Positions 5,014 through 8,670 of a stretch of 8,670 bases of DNA are shown piece after piece (the first letter of the stretch is position 1; the number at the start of each line of letters is the position of its first letter). The stretch covers positions 1 through 8,670 of the forward strand of contig CALRBJ010000020.1 of the NCBI GenBank assembly GCA_943354205.1, read 5' to 3'. The stretch comes from Candidatus Nomurabacteria bacterium (lineage in GTDB: Bacteria; Patescibacteriota; Minisyncoccia; Phycocordibacterales; UBA9973). The notes beneath the pieces are model-generated. The model did no database searches and was not told the origin of the DNA. It worked only from the letters and a program-made list of their open reading frames with translations. The position numbers and the translations under genes were made by a program.

Positions 5014-6214
5014 GGGCGCTTTCAGTGTAGACATTTCCAGCGCTCCAGAGCATCCAACTTTGCAATCCGTTGTCGTTTGTCGCTTTTATTTGAGCGCGGA
5101 CCATTTCCGCTGTGTATTTTACTCCAAGCAAATTAAAATCTTGGAGCCATGGGCGGATTTTTTGAGTGTCGATACCAGCTGCAGTCAGTCTCTCCACTGC
5201 TTTTTTCATGGAAAAGTTTACTATTTCATATGGATGAGTCGATGGGTTTTTGTAGCCATATGTCCCTGGTGCATAGTGCGATGGATAGACCATCGGGTCG
5301 ATATAATCAAAATATGTAGCGGCCGATATTAAAAGCTGGCCGATGCCCATGTCGGTGGTCTCGGTCGTGGTAAGGCCGAATATATCTCCAGAAATTTTTA
5401 CTCCAGTTGTGGCGATATTGTCGTGCAAATATTTGTAAAAACTGGTAACAACATCGGACTTTGCCATACCCTCGCTTGCTGGATATTTTATATCTTTCAG
5501 AGCTCCATCTGATGGGTAGCGAATATAATCAAAATTTATTTCATCAAAGCCAAAGTTGTACGCTTCAGCGCCGATTGCGGTGACATATTTCCAAACATCT
5601 TGACTACCTGCATCGAGCCAGTGGATCTTGGCGGCGTCTTTCCAGAGCTCTCCGGTAGTTTTGCTTTTCAGGGCATACTCTGGGTGGCGCTCGGCAAAGT
5701 ATGCATCTTGGAATACCGCCACACGCGCGATGACATAAATATTCTTAGAGTGCAATTCTTTTATAAAATCACCAATATCTTTTATGGTGTTTTGGCTTGA
5801 ACCTTCCTTTCTAATTTCTGGATTTACAAATTCAAAAGAAAGTTTTCCGCTCGAATCCTTTACATCTATAACTACTGTATTTATTTCAGTGCGATCGATG
5901 ATACCTACCAATTTTTCCCTGGATTTTGCATTGCTTCCCACCCATTTGGTCATGTAAATGGCTTTTACTGCAGAAGGAGTAGGTATATGAGTGACATTTG
6001 CGGGCAAGTAGTAGATCTTCTCGCCAGTCAGAGGGTTTGTGGTAGGAAGTGTTTCAGTTGGAATAGCTGTTTCGATCGGGGTTTTTGTATCTGTATTTAT
6101 GCTATAAGACACTTGGGTCAGCTTTGGTAGGAAGAAATAAAAAAATATCACCGCAAAAGAAACGAGGGCGAGTAGAAAAATTATTTTCCAGTTAGAAAAT
6201 CTTTTTTTAGACAC
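4997..6214 (-). CDS. Putative glycoside hydrolase, DUF4015-type, membrane-anchored
   Basis: The 405-aa product has an N-terminal membrane helix (about 10-29) and a Thr/Pro-rich linker to about 80. A TIM-barrel-like domain then carries the DUF4015 (putative glycosyl hydrolase) landmarks: KAIYMTKW (84-91), NTVVIDVKD (112-120), IYVIARVAVF (159-168), FGFDEINFDYIRYP (221-234), YIDPMVYPSHY (304-314), RPWLQDF (354-360) and SWMLWSAGNVY near the end. Acidic residues D224, E225 and D229 lie where active-site carboxylates are expected. The family has a predicted sugar-hydrolysing fold, but substrates are generally unknown; cell-surface or envelope polysaccharide is an inference. The start is GTG at 6214, overlapping the end of a 59-aa membrane protein gene by 8 nt. 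No Shine-Dalgarno sequence is seen, so coupling is likely. Confidence 0.88.
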   Translation of the reverse strand: MSKKRFSNWKIIFLLALVSFAVIFFYFFLPKLTQVSYSINTDTKTPIETAIPTETLPTTNPLTGEKIYYLPANVTHIPTPSAVKAIYMTKWVGSNAKSREKLVGIIDRTEINTVVIDVKDSSGKLSFEFVNPEIRKEGSSQNTIKDIGDFIKELHSKNIYVIARVAVFQDAYFAERHPEYALKSKTTGELWKDAAKIHWLDAGSQDVWKYVTAIGAEAYNFGFDEINFDYIRYPSDGALKDIKYPASEGMAKSDVVTSFYKYLHDNIATTGVKISGDIFGLTTTETTDMGIGQLLISAATYFDYIDPMVYPSHYAPGTYGYKNPSTHPYEIVNFSMKKAVERLTAAGIDTQKIRPWLQDFNLLGVKYTAEMVRAQIKATNDNGLQSWMLWSAGNVYTESALEKAQ

Positions 6215-6386
6215 GGGGTGTGGGGCTATCGTTCTTCTTGTAATCCTTGCGTATCATATAGGAAAAGTAGCAGAGGCAAAGACCCGTGGCGATGAAAAGC
6301 ATCTTTCGTATAGACATAGTAAAACCCAAGAAAGGCAGGAGTATGATCCAAACACCGAATAGAAATATAATGCGATCTTTTGACAT
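6207..6386 (-). CDS. 59-aa two-helix membrane protein of unknown function
   Basis: A complete small reading frame from ATG 6386 to TAA 6207 fills the gap between rsmI and the glycoside hydrolase. The product begins MSKDRIIFLFGVWIILLPFL. It has a hydrophobic segment at about 6-23, a short basic turn (IRK) and a second segment at about 29-46, then a polar tail (MIRKDYKKNDSPTPRV). The loop and tail charges suggest both ends lie on one side of the membrane, probably the inside. Support for a real gene comes from a strong promoter (TTGGCA, 17 bp, TATAAT) ending 6 nt before the ATG. The stop codon also overlaps the GTG start of the downstream gene by 8 nt, an operon-like arrangement. I do not recognise a family. 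Confidence 0.72.
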   Translation of the reverse strand: MSKDRIIFLFGVWIILLPFLGFTMSIRKMLFIATGLCLCYFSYMIRKDYKKNDSPTPRV

Positions 6387-6392
6387 GGGTCG

Positions 6393-6421
6393 ATTATAAC
6401 AGACTTAATTTTTCTTGCCAA
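6393..6421 (-). promoter_or_regulatory. Promoter of the 59-aa protein/glycoside hydrolase unit, leaderless geometry
   Basis: TTGGCA (6421-6416, 5 of 6), a 17-bp spacer and a perfect TATAAT (6398-6393) end 6 nt before the ATG at 6386. The predicted start is at the ATG. The -35 lies within the last codons of rsmI. Confidence 0.7.
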
Positions 6422-7091
6422 CAATAACCACAAATTCCCCTCGTACCTTCTCGGGGTTGTTGGCAAAGTGAGCCTTGACCTCTAGGGTAGTCCCTCGCAC
6501 GAATTCCTCGTATATTTTAGAGAGTTCACGGGCTACCACCACCTCCCTTTCCGGTTCCAAGAATTTCTCCAAAGATTCGATAGTTTTTAGTATGCGGTGC
6601 GGAGATTCATAAAAAATAAATACTTCGTCTTCTTCTGCTATTTTTTTAAACAAAGTTTCGCGCCCTTTTTTGTGTGGCAAGAATCCAAAGAAGCTGAAAG
6701 TGCTCATCTCTATTCCGCTCCCTGATATAGCTGTGGTGAGCGCTGAAGCGCCTGGGATAGGAATGATGGATACATTTTTCAATTTCCCCTCTAAAACTTT
6801 TCTGACCAAGACAGCTCCCGGATCGGATATGCCTGGTGTACCAGCGTCGGTTACGAGCGCGATATTTTTGCCATCGATCAAATAATTTATTATTTTTTCT
6901 ATCTTGTCCTCCTTTGTATGCGCGTGAAAGCTCTCTACTTTCTTTTTTATTTCATAATGCGACAAAAGTTTCGAGGCTACACGCGTGTCTTCGGCTAAAA
7001 TAATATCTACCTCATTCAAAACAGAAATAGCCCGATATGTGATATCAGCCAAGTTCCCTATCGGTGTGGCTACTATGTATAATTTAGACAT
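6405..7091 (-). CDS. rsmI: 16S rRNA (cytidine1402-2'-O)-methyltransferase RsmI
   Basis: The 228-aa product is a tetrapyrrole-methylase-fold SAM enzyme. Landmarks in order are LYIVATPIGNLADITYRA (4-21), AEDTR (33-37), ALVTDAGTPGISDPG (78-92), PIPGASALTTA (111-121), FGFLPHKKGR, FIFYESPHRI (158-167), REVVVARELSKIYEEFVRG and a final GEFVVIVG. It 2'-O-methylates C1402 of 16S rRNA, which helps decoding fidelity at the P site. E. coli RsmI is 286 aa; this version stops directly after the core fold and lacks the extra C-terminal region. The ATG follows the upstream stop with no spacer (TAAATG), so it is coupled to the 92-aa membrane protein gene. I see no Shine-Dalgarno sequence. The downstream promoter overlaps its 3' end. 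Confidence 0.96.
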   Translation of the reverse strand: MSKLYIVATPIGNLADITYRAISVLNEVDIILAEDTRVASKLLSHYEIKKKVESFHAHTKEDKIEKIINYLIDGKNIALVTDAGTPGISDPGAVLVRKVLEGKLKNVSIIPIPGASALTTAISGSGIEMSTFSFFGFLPHKKGRETLFKKIAEEDEVFIFYESPHRILKTIESLEKFLEPEREVVVARELSKIYEEFVRGTTLEVKAHFANNPEKVRGEFVVIVGKKN

Positions 7092-7370
7092 TTATTCTTT
7101 GTGTTGCCAGCAAATAAAATAGAAAATAGCAGTGAGAGCGAGGAAACGAAATGCAGTGGACACTAAGGTGTCGGATACAGAGTGTGAATTGTAATTTGCG
7201 TTTACCGCTGCGAATATAACCATGGCTAGGTATATAAAAAAGAATACCCAACCCTGCCATGCGCAAGGCACAAAGCTCAACCCTCTAGATCTGAACCATA
7301 TTTTCTTTGGCTTCTCCCCCGCATTCTTTTTACGGCCAAATCTTAAAAGATAGTCGAAAAGCTTGTCCAT
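7092..7370 (-). CDS. 92-aa two-helix membrane protein of unknown function
   Basis: The N-terminal 35 residues are polar and basic (RFGRKKNAGEKPKKIWFRSRG), indicating a cytoplasmic start. CAWQGW (36-41) then leads into a first membrane helix (about 41-57). A short polar loop with N, H, S and D residues follows, then a second helix (about 70-87) and a short tail (CWQHKE). The WQGW entry motif is reminiscent of small conserved membrane proteins I associate with Patescibacteria, but I cannot name a family. It is the first gene of a unit with rsmI and is directly fused to it in the mRNA (TAAATG). It is preceded by the prs terminator. A functional link with RsmI is not implied by the sequence. Confidence 0.8.
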   Translation of the reverse strand: MDKLFDYLLRFGRKKNAGEKPKKIWFRSRGLSFVPCAWQGWVFFFIYLAMVIFAAVNANYNSHSVSDTLVSTAFRFLALTAIFYFICWQHKE

Positions 7371-7377
7371 GCCCTAG

Positions 7378-7383
7378 AGTATA
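7378..7383 (-). promoter_or_regulatory. -10 hexamer of the 92-aa protein/rsmI unit
   Basis: TATACT (7383-7378) ends 7 nt before the ATG at 7370, the same spacing as the other unit starts. No good -35 is present at 16-18 bp; that position falls in the T tract of the prs terminator. The call is therefore weaker than the others and rests on position and on the terminator just upstream. Confidence 0.45.
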
Positions 7384-7400
7384 GCCCTTTTTCTGAAAAT

Positions 7401-7443
7401 AAAAAACCGGTAGAATTTGTCCCGACGGACAAATTCTACCGGT
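7401..7443 (-). terminator. Intrinsic terminator of prs
   Basis: On the - strand the arms at 7443-7427 and 7422-7406 are perfect 17-bp reverse complements (arm ACCGGTAGAATTTGTCC) around a 4-nt loop. The stem leads into TTTTTTATTTT. It starts 4 nt after the prs stop codon and separates prs from the next unit. This is the strongest terminator in the window. Confidence 0.95.
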
Positions 7444-7447
7444 ATGC

Positions 7448-8476
7448 TTAATGATTGCCATTGTTCCACAAATCGCTGACCGAGCGGCCATTGTGCGCAT
7501 TGTCGATGATTTTAGCTATCCATTTGGCTACAGAGAAAACCTTTAAATTCGGTAGAGCCAAGATTTCTTTAGGAATAGGGCAAGTGTTTGAAACCCATAT
7601 TTCCCTGAAATTTCCAGCTTTCAAATTTTCTAAAGTTTTTCCGGAGGCGATCAAATGTGATGCTATACAAGAAACACCTACTGCACCTTTTTCTATGACT
7701 GCTTGCGCGGCATTTTTGAAGGTTGTCCCACCAGCTATCATGTCGTCTACAAAGATGACATGTTTACCTGAAGGGTCGCCTATCACTGCCATCGGCGCGC
7801 TATCAGTATCGTTTGGCTTGCGGTCTTTGTCGATGATGACAGTGTCGAGCCCCAAACGTTTGGCGATACTTCGCGCTCCTTTGCCAGCTCCCATATCGGG
7901 TGCTCCAATGATGCAATTTTTTAGATCTAGTCCAGCTTTTATGTGCTCGATAAAGAAATCGTCTAAAATTACATTTTCCATTTGAGCTTTGCTTCCCGGC
8001 GCGCCAAAGAATTCGGTAGTAGCTTTGTTGTGCAAACTTAAGGTGTAGATTTCATCAGCACCGGCGACATAAATCATGTCACAGAAAAGTTTGAAAGTGC
8101 TCGGTTCTCTCTGCTTACTTCTGCGGTCTTGTCGGGTGAAAGGCATAAGTGGCAGAACCGTTCTGATTTTCGAAGCTGAACCACATTTTACAGCTCGAAC
8201 AAGTGATAAAAATTCAAACATATTTGCGTACAGGTCGTGCCTGTTCATATTATGTTGGAAAATTATCACCACATCGCAGTCGCGGACAGTTTCTGCTTGG
8301 TGAGTAATCATTTCCCCTTCCGGAAATTCTTTCAAGAATCTTTTTCCAAGGCCGTCTTTTCTTTTCAATAATTTAACGACTTCCTTGCTTAATTCCTGGT
8401 TGTCTTCTCCGCAAAATATCTTGAGTGGAAAAGGGTTAATAGGCTTATGAAGGCTTCTGGTTTTTTTAGATTTCAT
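7448..8476 (-). CDS. prs: Ribose-phosphate diphosphokinase (PRPP synthetase)
   Basis: From ATG 8476 the product is 342 aa. It converts ribose 5-phosphate and ATP to PRPP, the precursor of nucleotides, His and Trp. Landmarks are LKIFCGEDNQEL (18-29), FPEGE (51-55), RQDRR (115-119, ATP binding), a catalytic-loop region with LSLHNK (His149), and IIDKDRKPND (214-223). The PRPP loop VDDMIAGGTT (243-252) and a terminal HNGRSVSDLW complete the set. The usual NDNLMEL segment is replaced by NRHDLYANMFEF, so this is a divergent member, probably still active as the catalytic residues remain. The core begins about 18 residues in, so the N-terminus is basic and extended. An in-frame GTG at 8545 would add 23 residues unlike the family, so the ATG is preferred. 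No Shine-Dalgarno sequence precedes either start. Confidence 0.94.
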   Translation of the reverse strand: MKSKKTRSLHKPINPFPLKIFCGEDNQELSKEVVKLLKRKDGLGKRFLKEFPEGEMITHQAETVRDCDVVIIFQHNMNRHDLYANMFEFLSLVRAVKCGSASKIRTVLPLMPFTRQDRRSKQREPSTFKLFCDMIYVAGADEIYTLSLHNKATTEFFGAPGSKAQMENVILDDFFIEHIKAGLDLKNCIIGAPDMGAGKGARSIAKRLGLDTVIIDKDRKPNDTDSAPMAVIGDPSGKHVIFVDDMIAGGTTFKNAAQAVIEKGAVGVSCIASHLIASGKTLENLKAGNFREIWVSNTCPIPKEILALPNLKVFSVAKWIAKIIDNAHNGRSVSDLWNNGNH

Positions 8477-8513
8477 GATGCGTTTGGTTTTTGATGAACA
8501 AAAATATGCCAAG

Positions 8514-8542
8514 ATACTAGCATATCCCACTTTTTTTATCCA
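8514..8542 (-). promoter_or_regulatory. Possible promoter of prs
   Basis: TGGATA (8542-8537), a 17-bp spacer and TAGTAT (8519-8514) preceded by TG one base upstream (extended -10) would start transcription about 31 nt before the ATG at 8476. Each hexamer matches at only 4 of 6 positions. If used, it excludes the GTG start at 8545. Alternatively prs is read through from msrA, since no terminator lies between them. Confidence 0.35.
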
Positions 8543-8557
8543 CACGTAAAGAGTTTT

Positions 8558-8670
8558 TTATTTATTCAAAAGTTCTGCGAATTCTTTCTGTATTTTAGCC
8601 ACCTTTGGCGCGATCACCACTGCGCAATAGCCTTTGTCAGGATTCTTGGCATAATAATCTTTATGATAAT
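8558..8670 (-). CDS. msrA: Peptide-methionine (S)-S-oxide reductase MsrA, C-terminal fragment (5' end outside window)
   Basis: The last 37 codons read YHKDYYAKNPDKGYCAVVIAP followed by a basic-helical end (KVAKIQKEFAELLNK) and TAA. This matches the C-terminal region of MsrA, where YHQxYY and NPxxGYC precede the V-I-x-P-K segment; the Cys is a candidate resolving cysteine. MsrA reduces methionine-S-sulfoxide in proteins with thioredoxin-type electron supply. The catalytic GCFW region lies beyond the window edge, so it cannot be checked, nor whether it is fused to MsrB. It runs in the same direction as prs, about 80 nt upstream of it, with no terminator between. Confidence 0.85.
   Translation of the reverse strand, partial: YHKDYYAKNPDKGYCAVVIAPKVAKIQKEFAELLNK

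Noticed and set aside
6254..6466. 70-aa open frame on the - strand spanning the end of rsmI
   Set aside because: It overlaps rsmI out of frame and conflicts with the promoter and frame of the 59-aa membrane protein, which is better supported.

Overview
The window looks like a piece of a Patescibacteria (Candidate Phyla Radiation) chromosome, most likely from the Parcubacteria/Paceibacteria side. The evidence is the mix of compact housekeeping genes, short spacers, overlapping genes, many small membrane-anchored proteins of unknown function, a short RsmI, and a putative DUF4015-type glycoside hydrolase. This assignment is inference from gene style, because there is no rRNA gene in the window. 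Thirteen of the 14 genes end in TAA and one in TAG. No gene needs TGA read as an amino acid, so the standard code fits.

Layout. At the left edge (1-197, + strand) is the C-terminal end of an M23 metallopeptidase. A 170-bp convergent spacer with three successive stem-loops follows. From 368 to 1671 on the - strand lie two overlapping genes for membrane-anchored extracytoplasmic proteins: a short protein with a reduced Ada-like cysteine motif, then a CAP/SCP-domain protein. Divergent to them is rpmA (bL27, 1703-1975, +). It ends at a bidirectional terminator shared with a - strand pair: a small coiled-coil protein and a class-A-type serine hydrolase. That pair is clearly more AT-rich than its neighbours. 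Next, all on the - strand, come rplI (bL9) behind an S41 C-terminal processing peptidase, then a DUF4015-type glycoside hydrolase behind a 59-aa membrane protein. These are followed by rsmI behind a 92-aa membrane protein. Beyond a strong terminator lie prs (ribose-phosphate diphosphokinase) and the C-terminal end of msrA at the right edge.

How the genes relate. There are two themes: translation and nucleotide supply (rpmA, rplI, rsmI, prs), and cell envelope or surface work (M23 peptidase, CAP protein, S41 protease, glycoside hydrolase, serine hydrolase, three small membrane proteins). Genes sit in short - strand transcription units of one or two genes, packed so tightly that promoters lie inside the end of the preceding gene.

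The most notable recurring signal is at the unit starts. Five - strand units have a TATAAT-like -10 hexamer ending only 6-9 nt before the start codon. In three of these there is also a good -35 at 16-17 bp. This geometry predicts leaderless or almost leaderless mRNAs. I see no CRISPR array, transposase, tRNA, rRNA or recognisable defence system. The window is mainly ordinary housekeeping sequence, and the unusual parts are the initiation signals, the stem-loop array and the AT-rich serine hydrolase island.
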